Notes under the pieces: generated by a model
Seen by the model: the letters and a program-made list of their open reading frames with translations, nothing else
What the model was told of the DNA's origin: nothing
Database searches by the model: none
Program-made: the position numbers and the translations under genes
Source: Parachlorella kessleri
Lineage: Eukaryota; Chlorophyta; Trebouxiophyceae; Chlorellales; Chlorellaceae
NCBI GenBank assembly: GCA_001598975.1
Contig: BBXU01000215.1
Coordinates: forward strand, 1 to 20,021
DNA: 20,021 nt
Reading direction: 5' to 3'
Shown: piece by piece, positions 1 through 9,175 of the stretch
Layout: every line of letters begins with the position of its first letter
Numbering within the stretch: position 1 is the stretch's first letter

Positions 1-262
1 CCCCCCAAGGCACACACACACCACCACCACGGTCGACGACCCACTCCGCTGTCAGCTTGGCAGAGTCCAGCTTCAGCACTAGCCAGTCTCCAGGTGCGTC
101 TTTATAAAACTGGTTGGCCACGTCCAGCAGTAACCCAGGGTCTGCTGTCAAGTGAATGAAGCCGTCCTGGTCATAGGTAGGTGGGTAGTAGGCCGCCTGA
201 GAGGCTTTGCAGGCTTCCCACTGGCCCTTGTCGGCAAGGTGATACAGATGAGGGTGCCCCAT
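1..262 (-). CDS. DUF952-family protein, 5' exon (partial, runs off the window)
   Basis: Read leftward from an ATG at 262, the frame stays open to the window edge. It begins MGHPHLYHLADKGQWEACKA, followed by a Tyr-Tyr-Pro-Pro stretch, then DGFIHLTADPGLLLDVANQF and a segment ending DWLVLKLDSAKLTAEW. This order (an L/IYH-A start, a Trp, a GFIH motif, a VANxFY helix and a D-hydrophobic-LxxDxxKL strand) is what I know of the DUF952 family (Pfam PF06108), small proteins without an assigned biochemical role. No signal or transit peptide is visible because the domain starts at residue 4. The exon probably ends near position 31 at a GTGGTGG or GTGTGTG donor, since the reading beyond it turns into a Gly-rich, CA-repeat-encoded stretch; the exact donor is unsure. 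The C-terminal part of the family lies outside the window. Confidence 0.75.
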   Translation of the reverse strand, partial: MGHPHLYHLADKGQWEACKASQAAYYPPTYDQDGFIHLTADPGLLLDVANQFYKDAPGDWLVLKLDSAKLTAEWVVDRGGGVCVPWG

Positions 263-466
263 GGCACGTCGTCGCTAACAAGCAAATTCAAGTATCAGGC
301 GGCTACGTGTGTATAAGATGAAGCGCCAGTTTGCTGATCCTCCCAGTTTTGCGAGGGCGGCACATTCGGCGCCCCAATGATGCCCGTGCTTTGCTCCCCT
401 CCGTGGGCGCAGGTGATTAGCTTGTTGCCTTACAGCTTGTTGCCTTCCGTCCACATAGAAGTCAAC
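263..466. promoter_or_regulatory. Divergent intergenic region, presumed shared promoter
   Basis: About 204 bp separate the ATG of the leftward DUF952 gene from the ATG of the rightward plastid-protein gene. Both 5' UTRs and any core promoters must fit here unless there are upstream non-coding exons. I see no clear TATA box. The promoter role is inferred from the layout only. Confidence 0.4.
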
Positions 467-1585
467 ATGTCTTTGGCGAATGCATTCAGCAAATCTATTC
501 CCTTTCTACGCTGCACTGGTACTGCAACTCGCACCTGGACATGTCATGACCAGCTCAACTGGCATAGACCACGGCGCAAAGCCCAGCGAGTATTGAAGAG
601 TTTCAGTAACGTAAGTAGGATCACAGCCGTTGAGCACCCTGCAGGAGGAAGCACGTACCAGGATCAGCTAGTGTTGCCACTTGCAAGCAAGCGCCCCTGT
701 CACTTTCAACTTTTTCCGACGGAAATAGGCGACAATGTGTTCGGTTTTAATAGAGCTGACAGACATCACCCTCAGCGGCAAGCAGGTGTGAGCATAATGG
801 CTTAGTGAGCAGAGGAGCTCTACCAGCCAGAGGTGTTACCTTCACAGCTGGGGTGCTGACCGTGTGCAGGTCGCGGCGAGTTCTGTGCCACCTTTCGTGT
901 TAGACCCAGTCCTTTCAGAGGAAGCACTGAGTACGGAGGGGCTGTGGATGATTAACATGATCAAGTGCTGGCTTGACGAGGAGTGGATGGCGCTGGAGGT
1001 GCATGGTCCACTAAGCAGGGCTGCTGGAGAGGTATGCGATCTTCTGTGGATGAAACATACAGGCCCCCAGCCCTGTTCTGCTGACCTCGCGCGCAGCACC
1101 ACAAAGTATCCTCAGAGCGTTAGGCGCTGTTGAGTCAAAGGGGCAACCGGGCTCTCAAGCCACAACACAACCGACGACATCCGCCTTTGCTGCCGGCAGC
1201 AGCTAGCGCAGCTTGCGGGCTTGGCTGAGTTGGTTCAGTGAGGCGGCATGCAAGGATGCCCTGAGCCTGTGATGCTATCACGTGCTCACCTCAACCCCTG
1301 GACGTAATAAAACAAATGAGCGGAGTCTGGTCTCGGCTGCAGGCGTACAGAAGGCTCCGGCAGGAGGGCCAGAACGACGCCAGTGCCCTAGTCCTGGACC
1401 TGGTGGCCCAGCTGCAGGGGCACGACTTCCAAGACTCCTTCACGAATGAGTATGAGGTTGCCAACAAGGTGGTGGAACTCCTCATGTTGAGGCAGGGCTG
1501 CGCTGTCTGCTGTGCTAGCCCTGCAGACCTCAGTGCCATTGAGCGGTACCAAGGGAAGCTGGCAGCCAAGGATGCAGAGTTGTAG
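467..1585 (+). CDS. Conserved-looking protein of unknown function with predicted plastid transit peptide (3 exons)
   Basis: The model has exons 467-610, 870-1031 and 1343-1585, all joined in phase 0, giving 182 residues. Introns start GTAAGT and GTATGC and end in GTGCAG and CTGCAG. Residues 1-48 (MSLANAFSKSIPFLRC...) are rich in Ser, Thr and Arg with almost no acidic residues, as in a chloroplast or mitochondrial targeting peptide. The mature part is acidic and looks helical: a segment containing LWMINMIKCWLDEEWMALEV, then AYRRLRQEGQNDASALVLDL, then a DFQDSFTNEYEVANKVVELL helix, a short CAVCC motif and a basic tail. The first in-frame ATG after upstream stops is at 467. I do not recognise the family. 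The start of the second exon is fixed by phase, and the join at residues 102/103 gives an unbroken helix-like sequence, which supports the model. Confidence 0.7.
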
Positions 1586-1750
1586 CCTGAGGACTGCCTG
1601 CTGCTCCGTAAGAGTAGGGATTTTCAGATATAAGAGGGTAGTAGGCTTGCCTAGTTCGGGGAAGTGCAGGATGAACTCACTGCTCTCAACGTTGCTGTCA
1701 TGTACAAGTGACCGAGTGCCCAGGCCACAGAGATTGACAAACTACAAAGA

Positions 1751-1755
1751 TGTAA
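1751..1755 (+). terminator. Candidate TGTAA polyadenylation signal
   Basis: TGTAA lies 166 bp past the stop codon of the 467-1585 gene. TGTAA is the usual poly(A) signal of chlorophycean nuclear genes. Confidence 0.5.
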
Positions 1756-1895
1756 CTGCAAGCTAGGAGGGAGCTAGGAGGGAGAGCAAAGAGGCATATA
1801 TCAAACTGGGCCTAGGTGCTCTGCAAAGGCTCACACAACCAAGAGTGCTGACTAGCTCGGGATCCCATTCTCCAGGTACCCATTCCCTTGCTTCT

Positions 1896-1900
1896 TTACA
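1896..1900 (-). terminator. Candidate TGTAA polyadenylation signal (minus strand)
   Basis: TTACA on the plus strand reads TGTAA on the minus strand, about 190 bp past the stop codon of the tandem-UBA gene. Confidence 0.5.
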
Positions 1901-2088
1901 TCAGCGCCCCGTGTTGGAAGCCAAGCACAGACCTCACCAAGGGCACCCGCAGCCACAGACCTCTACTGGGAACTGGCCCTGAGGCGAGCGCCTGCTCCAA
2001 CCGCGCACAGCGCTGCCTGATCCCAGCTGTCAACTGCCTTCTACATCTGCTGTCCAAGGCGGCTTCGCATGCATTTCCCCCGCCTACA

Positions 2089-3627
2089 TTATGTGTCCAT
2101 GTTAGCGGTGATGCATGCTTCTGATGCCGCGGTGAGGTCGCCCTTGTTCAGCACCAGCGCCCCCACAACTATATCTGCCTTGAACCCCATGCTGCGCAGC
2201 TCCTTGTATTGCTTACAGCACTCCACAACCTGCAGAGGCGGGCAGACCTGCTCGATTACATCTGCTCATGAGTGACAGGATGAGATGTGTGCCTTTTGGC
2301 GCCTGCCACGTAGCCGCTCCCACGGCATCCATCATGAAATACCACCAACAATGGCACTTTCCAACCCTTGATCATCCAGGTGTAACACCTGCCAGCACCT
2401 CCCCAGTGTGGGACGCTGCCAGCCAGCAGTGAACAGGTGCACCACAGCTTACAACCATGGCTGCTTCGAGTGTGCCGAGCAGCTGACAGGCACAATATCA
2501 GGCTGGCCTGGCAGGAGACAAGGCACAGGGGTTATATGCTAATCCACGGTGGCAGGCCGAGGACATAGAAGGAAAGTTGGTGGCGACTGTCCTGACAGGG
2601 GTGGGTAGCAGTTATGCTCCGGGGCAAAGGATTATAATAGAAGGCTTATGCACCTAGCACGGACACGCTCGGCTGCCCATAGCCCGACACCTGTGAGTTG
2701 CCTACTGCCCCCCTGCAGTATTTCCTATCTTTGCCAATCACCTTGTCAGCGTTGTCAGTCTCAGCACCCGCGATGACTAAGCCCATCGCCACCTCCTCTC
2801 TACTAAAGCCCATGTCCATGTACCGCTTAAGCAGCACATTGTAAGGGTCCTCGGGTCGGGCCTGCATGAAGGGAGAAAGGCAGCTGAAACGTTTACTGAT
2901 GCCACAGCAAATAGACTGCATAGTGTCGGTTGCCAGGGAGCCAGTGAGAAGAAGTCAGAGCCAGGGGTCCCGCTCACTCTTTCGTACTGTTTAACAGCTT
3001 GCCCGCCCAAATGGCAGCTTGGCCACAGCTCAAACAGTTCACCGCACCAAATAACAAACCACCGCACCACAGTAGCACAGCATAGCAGCATGTCAAGGTT
3101 GTCGGCTGACCCAGACAGGTACTTGTAATGGGCCCCTTGCGCTAGTCGCGCCGCGCCTGCAGAATACAACGCAAAGTGGGTGCAGCTGTCAACTACTTGG
3201 CAGCAGTGCATACCTCTGCTGCGCTGCTGCTGCTGCTGTCGCTGCCAGCCCTTGCCAAATCCTCCAGCAGCTTGCGTTCATAGTCCAGCGGAAGCGCGGT
3301 CACAGGTTTCGCAGGAGGCAGCCCTGATATTGCTGCTCGCACCTGCATACACAACAGAGGTGGTCAGGCCACACCCGGTGCAGCCATGCAGGCCGTGCTG
3401 CTGAGCGCTTGGCTCCTCACCGGTGGTGCTGTTCTGTACGGTTCTGCGATGTGTACCCTCAGCGTCGGGAAGGCTTGAGAGCCAGGAAGAGGCAGGGAGG
3501 ATGCGGTGGCAAGCCCGTTGGCAGGAGGGGGCCGGGGCTGGTATCCAGCTGCTCCAGGCTGTGGTTGTTGAGGAGGCTGGAATATGGCCCCACCCGTGCT
3601 ATCAAAGGACTGAATGGTGGGATACAT
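2089..3627 (-). CDS. Tandem UBA-domain protein (4 exons)
   Basis: Exons on the minus strand are 3627-3421, 3342-3214, 2861-2742 and 2229-2089, all in phase 0, giving 198 residues. An in-frame stop lies just upstream of the ATG at 3627. Residues 1-50 are Pro/Gln-rich (IFQPPQQPQPGAAGYQ). Next comes LRVHIAEPYRTAPP, then a linker with LPLDYERKLLEDLARAG and a short Ser run encoded by AGC repeats. From about residue 113 there are two UBA-like three-helix modules: YMDMGFSREEVAMGLVIAG, and LRSMGFKADIVVGALVLNKG followed by DLTAASEACI. The MGF loop and hydrophobic pattern are the UBA signature. Known plant tandem-UBA proteins have a similar layout (a Pro-rich start, a basic EPYR-TPP motif, two C-terminal UBA modules), and the overlapping UBA pair of the ESCRT-I subunit UBAP1 is another possible relative. 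A role in binding ubiquitin or in trafficking is inferred from domain type alone. Confidence 0.78.
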
Positions 3628-4324
3628 GACTTATGTTCGCTCAACGCAGCGATCAGGGTCGGGTAGAAACACACTACTTACTATTACTTACTACTGAAAG
3701 CGTTGGTTGGACTGATCAGGTGTGAACTAGGACGGTGCCGCGTGGCAAGGCAACCCACGCAAATCATAGGACCTAGCGCCCTGACATGTTAGGCCACAAG
3801 CTGGCCAGCGCTGGGCACAAGCACCAAGCCATGATTTAAGGCAATCATCGCCTTCCCAAGCTTAGCTTTGCATAATCGGGTGCAATCACAGCTCCTGCTC
3901 GCCAGGCTCAAGTCCGACGTTCCTGCTAGGTTCCTTTGAGAGTGTGCCCGACAAACCTTGCGTTTACGTGTGTCTGATGTCGCTGCTGCGTCATGCAGCG
4001 GGTCCCGTCCCCAACTCAGTAACAGTAGGTAATCGTCATCAGCACTGCCTGGCAACTGACTGGGCACTCACAACATTTCTTCTACGGCTGCTCCACTTTT
4101 ATAAGCTCTGTGGGCTCAGCGTCCCATGTGTAGTGCTCCCACTGGCAATCGCTGCACGGCAGCCTCCCTTTCAGACTACCCAACATATGACAGGGCCACC
4201 ATCAGCAGCGCTCGTGGCTGGACGCTTCTCCCACGCCAGGCTCGCAGTGCAACGTGTGGATTGTCTTTGGTACTCCTTCTACCGGCACATCACCCCTCAA
4301 GTAACAGACCAGACTCATAGCACC

Positions 4325-4436
4325 GACCGGGAGATGGTAGTGGACCAGCAGCTCTGTTCACCGCCCAGCTGCATTGTATTGACCGGGAGATGGTAGTGGA
4401 CCAGCAGCTCTTTTCACCGCCCAGCTGCATTGTATT
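4325..4436. repeat. Tandem duplication, two 56-bp units
   Basis: The units 4325-4380 and 4381-4436 abut exactly and differ at one base (CTGTTC versus CTTTTC). The unit length is not a multiple of three, so it would shift any reading frame across it. The low divergence points to a recent duplication. Confidence 0.95.
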
Positions 4437-4956
4437 GCACAGCACCTGCTGGGAGGCGGACAAGATTGGCACACCGCACGTCCTTGAGCTGCCTGCTTGC
4501 CCAGAATAAGTGTTTCTGCCCGGAGTGTGCCTGCAAGGTATGCAGGACTGCTGCAGCACTGGGGCGTGCAGGCATGCAGAGCCTGTGACAGAGTTTGACG
4601 CAGTCGGCTACTTTGTTGTGGTCAGTTGCTTTCCCTGCGGCTCCAGCTGGGCTGAAGGTTGTTTTTGTTGGTGTGTCTCTTGTTGTGTTGCTCCGTCTTT
4701 GTGCTAGTTCGCAGCTGTGGGAACTGGAGGTGCCTGTCAGGCTGTTTCTTCATGGCTGGGGAAGCTCCTTGATAACATGCAGACAAGGGAGGTGCAGCAA
4801 GGCGTGAAGGCTCCCTCGTCTGGGTGCGGTCACTGGGAGCTCACAACTGGTTGGTTGTCCACCAGGGGTTGTGTGAGGTGTTTCAGCCTTCATGCAATGA
4901 CTTCATCGATGGAGTGCTTGGGGCACAGTGGAAGTCGAAGGACAACTGTAGGAAGG

Positions 4957-5105
4957 AAAAGGGACCGCCATTGTATGCGAGAAAAATCGTGAAGCCACTA
5001 GCTACACCGGTGACGCCCCGGGCGGCCCTTTCTTCAAGCACCTTGTTGACGGACTCTCTGCTGTCGACCGCGATTGGGAGCATAGTGCCCTCCGCCTGAG
5101 CCTTA
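4957..5105 (-). other. Orphan coding-like stretch (possible exon or gene relic)
   Basis: On the minus strand the frame opening near 5105 reads into MLPIAVDSRESVNKVLEERA, then ARGVTGVASGFTIFLAYNGG. Its helix-like charge pattern and G/C-rich third codon positions look protein-coding. It runs into a pyrimidine-rich TTTCCTTCCTACAG that resembles a splice acceptor. I could not find splice-compatible partner exons and do not recognise the family. The opposite strand is also open here (4824-5099), so it may be a chance frame or a relic. Confidence 0.3.
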
Positions 5106-5264
5106 TCTCTAGATGAATTCCCAACAAATCAAAGCTATCCGTCCAGCTGGAGAACTGTGCATTGCCCAGGCACTAATTGCTACGTGGCTGCCTAGCATGA
5201 CGGCCAAAGGTCCGAAGTCCACGCGTCAGACAAAAGAAAGTCAGCCGACCCTTGTGCGTGAGCA

Positions 5265-5273
5265 GATAAAAAG
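5265..5273 (+). promoter_or_regulatory. TATA-like element
   Basis: GATAAAAAG lies 78 bp before the ATG at 5351, a plausible distance for a core promoter with a short 5' UTR. The function is inferred. Confidence 0.35.
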
Positions 5274-5350
5274 GGCTACAGCTCCGTTGACACTCACAAC
5301 AGTCTCACCCGCCCCTCTATTCGCTTCTGCTAGACACTAGATCACTTGCG

Positions 5351-8300
5351 ATGATGCGCCACGCTGTGCTCCTTATGGCGCTCCTTCTCGGTAGCGCCTG
5401 CTACACTTCAGCCCGGTCTTTGAAGCAAACAGACTTCAACAGCTATCAGGACTTCGTAGCTTGGTGTCAAGCTCACCCCGAAGCCGCATGCGGTAAGTGG
5501 GCGCGCGTTCAGGCGGTGCGTCATGGTGGAGTCACCTCAAGGCGCTGGTGCTGACTGCCTAGGAGTGTTCTAGATCAGCTACTGGAACTATATGAAAGCT
5601 AGGACGCCATCGCTGGCTGTACTAGACTCGCTAACTTGATTTGTCATTCCCTCCCATCTGCAGCCGGCGTGCAAGTGCAGTCCAGCGCGTTTGGCGCAGC
5701 TGTGCAGCAGGTGCAGAACAACGTGACTACAGACATCAAGAACGGGCTCATTGATGTGTGCCAGAAGAAAATCACTGGCAGTGTGGCGTCCCAGGCCACT
5801 GCCTTTGCCTTTGCCCAGGTAGGGAGCCTCACCTTGGGGCAAACCCTTACTGCACTTGTTTGGTAAACCTGTATATTTTGGAGTGTAAACGCAGTCCTGC
5901 TTTTTGAACCTCTTGCCGATAGCTTGCGGGGCTGAAGTCGGTTTAGCCCAGTGGCCGTGATATCACCCAGAGTCGCACACCGCCCAGTAGACTAGGCTGT
6001 ACGAGAGTCCGTTCGGTTTGAAGCCTGCTCCGCCCTCATCTCCTGCTGTTGCTCTCTTATTTGCAGGCTGTAGCTAATGCCACTGCCTCGGTGGCCATCA
6101 AGATTTACACCACCCAGGGCGGCAACGCCTGCGGCGACGGCAACGCCTGGGCCCTGTCCGTAGCCAACGCTATTGCAAATGCCACCGCCGGGGTGAGTCC
6201 TTTCTGTACTCTGTTGTGTTAGCCGGAAGTTGTGGAAGCTTACTGCGCACCGTAAACCTGCCCACCATCTCTCAGTCTGCTGGGAAAGCCCACTTTCTTG
6301 TTCCTTCGTAACATCGGCAGCCTGAGTATTCATGTGCTTGTAGCGGGAAAGGTTGATGTGCACTTTTGGGTCTGTTGGACAGTGGAATTTTCAGGGTGTG
6401 GGCTTACTGGGTGCTGCTGCAAAAATGCAGGCTTTTGCCGATGTTCCCTGCTGCCCCAATGCTGGTGCCAACGCCACTGCGGTCGCGAACGCCGTCAAGG
6501 CCGGCTGCCAGTCTGTCATTGCCAAGGGTGAGTGAAAGCCCAGGGGCGCCCCCCTCTGTTGCTCCCAGCCCAATTCTACAGCAAGCGGGCATCTTGTCTT
6601 AGTCCAGAAAGGTGCTGCTGCAACCCTGGAGAGTGCTGCGTCAGCGTTGCTCTATGCTCATGTTGTGTATGTACTGTGGAGAAAAGGTGCTCGCGCTTGC
6701 CAAGTGCTGGGCTGCAGCTGCTGACCTCGCTCATGTGCTTGTCTCTGTGCAGCCTACCAGAACGCGTGCGCCTCCAATGGCCAGACCTTCGACAAGACCG
6801 TGACCGACATTGAGTATGCTGTGGTGAGTAATGCACAAATGCTGGCACACTCGGGGCATCGTGATGGGATATAGGCATCAGGCACAAACCATTCCTGTAG
6901 CTGGATTTCATAGCCACTGTGAGTGAGCCCCGCAAGCTCCAGGTCGCGGCTACGGTTGTGACAGCCTGTGATCAGAAAAGGGGGCTTTCCAACCTTTGGG
7001 TCGGTGTTCCATGTCCAATCACTACCCTCCTCTTATCTACCTACTTCTGCTGTCCTGTGTGCAGGCCAATGCCACCGCAGCTGCCTTTGCCCAGGCGTTT
7101 GCCAACATTGAGAGCTGCTCTGAGGTTGCCGGCTGCCCCCAGGACAACACCAACGGCACCTGCACCTGCCCCTGCCCCTGCGCCGGCGCATGCGGTGGCA
7201 CCAACGAGGGCCCTGCCTTTGGTGAGTCTGTTGGATTGTCAGTGTATGCAATTCCCAGCTGCGCACCGCGCTTCTTGCAGCAGGATAGGATGGCCCGCTG
7301 GATCCCTCCGGTTCCCCTCGCCATAACATTTTTGGTAGCCCCTGTGGCCTACACTTGCCCTTCAGCCCAGTGTTCCCAGACGCGGTTGGGCCCAGTGGTG
7401 TATGTCCACGGGGGTAAGGGAAGCAATGACTCCCAAGCCCTTCCCCTCCTTGGCCTGCCCTGCCTATAGCTAACTCTCTCCCCCTTCTTCCCGTGCCCTG
7501 CAGCCAACGTGACCGTCACCTCCACCGCCTTTGGCCAGTACCTGATTGACACTGAGAACAAGACGGCCTCCGAGGTCAAGCGCCTGGTTGACGGCGTGTG
7601 CGCGGGCCAGGCCGACACCGCCTCCGCAACCGTCACTGCCTCCGCACAGGCTGTCGCCCAGGTAGGCGAGGCGACTAACGTGATGCTGTAGTGGTGGTGG
7701 TGGTGGGGCTTTGGCACAGTACCTGGGTGTGTTTGAGGTATATCGCAAGCGGTGGCTGGGTCTTGCGTGGTTGGATGGAAGCCGCGATTTCCTGGGCCCG
7801 CTCGGCTTGCGGCGGCGTCAGGCATGTCAGGATGTTATTCCTCATATCTTGTACTCACCTGGCTGATGCGGTCTTGTCAAGCCCCGTTGCTCTTGTGCTG
7901 CACCACCGTCACCAAACCTCCACTTGTTGCTCTCTCTGTGTGCAGGCTGTGTCCCAGGCCATCGCTAGCGTAGCCATTGATGCTTCCACCTCCCAGGGCG
8001 GCACCGCCTGCGGCCAGGGCAATGCTACCGCTCTGTCCGTGGCCCGTGCTGTGGCACGCTCTGCCTCCGCGGCCATTGCGGAGGCTGCCTGCTGCCCCAA
8101 CGCTGCTGCGCTGGCCCAGGGCACTGCCAACGCCATCCAGGAGAAGTGCGTCAGCGCAATTGCTAACGGTGAGGTGACAGTGACGGCTGTAGCCGTCTTG
8201 CGGTGTTGGAGCAGCCACTCACGCAGGGTATGCTCTGTGCATGGGCGTGAAATTGTGAGGCAGGCTCAAGCAGACAGATCCTGTGCCTGGATGTGACATG

Positions 8301-8713
8301 GCGGTTATTAACATGCTGGTGGGAGATGTGCTGTGGGCATAGCCGGTGCTATGGTTTATTAAGCTGCCTTACCAGCAAGGGCTTGCATGTTCCAGGCATA
8401 TTCTCATCGGATTCCTTTCTCCCTGCCTGCAGCCACCCTGGGCCTGTGCGTCTCCAACGGCCAGTCCAACAGCCAGGTGGCGAAAGATCAGCAGCAGGCC
8501 ATTGCTACTGCCATTGCCGCTACCTTCGCCCAGGCCATCACTGACATCCAGAGCTGCAGCGAGGAGGCTGGGTGCCCCCCCAACCAGCCCTGCCAGTGCC
8601 CTCCCCTGCCCACCCCTCCCCCCTGCAGCGCTGCACCCTCTCCCTCCCCCGTGGTTGGTGCCTCTCCTTCCCCCGTTGCCGGCGCGTCTCCCTCTCCTGA
8701 CCCCAATATGTAA
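5351..8713 (+). CDS. Secreted Ala/Cys-rich two-module protein with Ser-Pro tail (9 exons)
   Basis: Exons are 5351-5492, 5664-5818, 6067-6192, 6431-6527, 6753-6823, 7065-7221, 7504-7661, 7946-8168 and 8433-8713, giving 469 residues with every junction in frame. Residues 1-22 form a signal peptide (MMRHAVLLMALLLGSACYTS). A short Cys-containing lead follows (WCQAHPEAAC). Module 1 (about residues 48-249, exons 2-6) and module 2 (about 250-469, exons 7-9) align over some 176 residues with one single-residue gap. They share Cys positions within VC, ACGxGN, CCPN, GC/KC, xCxSNGQ and SCSExAGCP. Module 1 ends in a CTCPCPCAGACGG linker. Module 2 ends in a Pro-rich tail with SPSP repeats, as in hydroxyproline-rich algal wall glycoproteins. 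Several NxT sites could be N-glycosylated. An extracellular-matrix role is inferred; I know no named family. Confidence 0.85.
5664..7221 (+). repeat. Internal module 1 of the secreted protein (genomic copy 1)
   Basis: Exons 2-6 (606 coding nt, 202 residues) start and end at phase-1 introns, so the block is symmetrical and can duplicate without frame change. Its protein matches exons 7-9 closely: exons 3+4 and exon 8 both encode 74 residues and align without a gap, including a shared CCPNA motif. Confidence 0.85.
7504..8713 (+). repeat. Internal module 2 of the secreted protein (genomic copy 2)
   Basis: Exons 7-9 repeat the module of exons 2-6 but lack two introns (those at 6193-6430 and 6824-7064). 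The other internal introns are in matching positions and phases. After the shared part, a PSP-rich C-terminal tail is unique to this copy. Confidence 0.85.
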
Positions 8714-8945
8714 GCCGGTCGTGAAGTTGCTGGGGAAGAGGTGCTTAGCGAGTGTGTTTCCTCTTGGGAAGTCGAAACCTGCAGCCTGCTGCTGAGACAT
8801 GCAGCGTTGGAAAAACTCTTATGTTGCAGCTTGCTGATTCTTTGTTGGCTTGGGACTGGTGGTGAGTGCCAAGAACCATTTTGCCTGCCTTGGGTGGTTG
8901 TTCATTTATGCTGCCAGCCTTCTGGTAGCTTGGTTGTGGTTGTGG

Positions 8946-8951
8946 AATAAA
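8946..8951 (+). terminator. AATAAA hexamer in the 3' UTR
   Basis: AATAAA occurs 233 bp after the stop at 8713. It is the canonical animal/plant signal but is rarely used in chlorophycean algae, so it is an alternative to the TGTAA at 9171. Confidence 0.25.
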
Positions 8952-9170
8952 GTTGCAACATTGCTGGGAAATTAGGTCAGATTGTCAGCTAATTGAGAAG
9001 TTAGGATAGGGTAGGTAGTTGTGCTGCCCATGCGTGGCTTGATAAAGTGGGCACCTGTCCCGGCATTTTGTCAGGAACCTGGTAGTTATGTTTTCTCTCC
9101 TTCCTGCTTGTGCCCTCCTTGCGGACTGTTCTGATCTGGTTGTTCATATGCTCTGTATATAACATGTCCC

Positions 9171-9175
9171 TGTAA
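9171..9175 (+). terminator. Candidate TGTAA polyadenylation signal of the secreted-protein gene
   Basis: TGTAA lies 458 bp after the stop codon, giving a long but plausible algal 3' UTR. It is the first TGTAA I find on the plus strand downstream of the gene. Confidence 0.45.

Larger units (their letters stand above)
1586..2088. other. Convergent 3' region between the plastid-protein gene and the UBA gene
   Basis: About 500 bp separate the two stop codons. It holds a candidate TGTAA polyadenylation signal for each gene, pointing at each other about 140 bp apart. Open frames at 1512-1766 and 1888-2124 show no recognisable protein and are taken as chance. Confidence 0.6.
3628..5350. other. 1.7 kb stretch without a supported complete gene
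   Basis: It holds the presumed 5' region of the UBA gene (left end), a 56-bp tandem duplication at 4325-4436, an orphan coding-like stretch on the minus strand near 4960-5105, and the promoter of the secreted-protein gene (right end). Open frames at 3789-4067, 3944-4396, 4290-4559 and 4510-4992 show no recognisable domains, no consistent splice partners and no codon bias that sets them apart from chance. Confidence 0.5.

Noticed and set aside
611..805. Readthrough of exon 1 of the 467-1585 gene to a stop at 805
   Set aside because: A perfect GTAAGT donor at 611 and phase agreement with the exon at 870 favour splicing; the readthrough part shows no protein character.
2777..3211. Minus-strand open frame between the UBA-gene exons (possible extra exon around GAHYKYLSGSADNLDML)
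   Set aside because: The only acceptor-like site there leads to an immediate stop in the required phase 0, while direct joining of the flanking exons is in frame and continuous with the UBA fold.
4450..4560. Zinc-finger-like Cys cluster (NKCFCPECACK) on the plus strand
   Set aside because: It can be read only by assuming an acceptor at CCCAG around 4502; no upstream or downstream exon in phase was found and the frame stops soon after.
5351..8713. Possible silk-, antifreeze- or toxin-like Ala/Cys-rich protein
   Set aside because: Composition alone suggests it. There is no matching motif, and the SPSP tail with the algal context makes a wall or matrix protein more likely.
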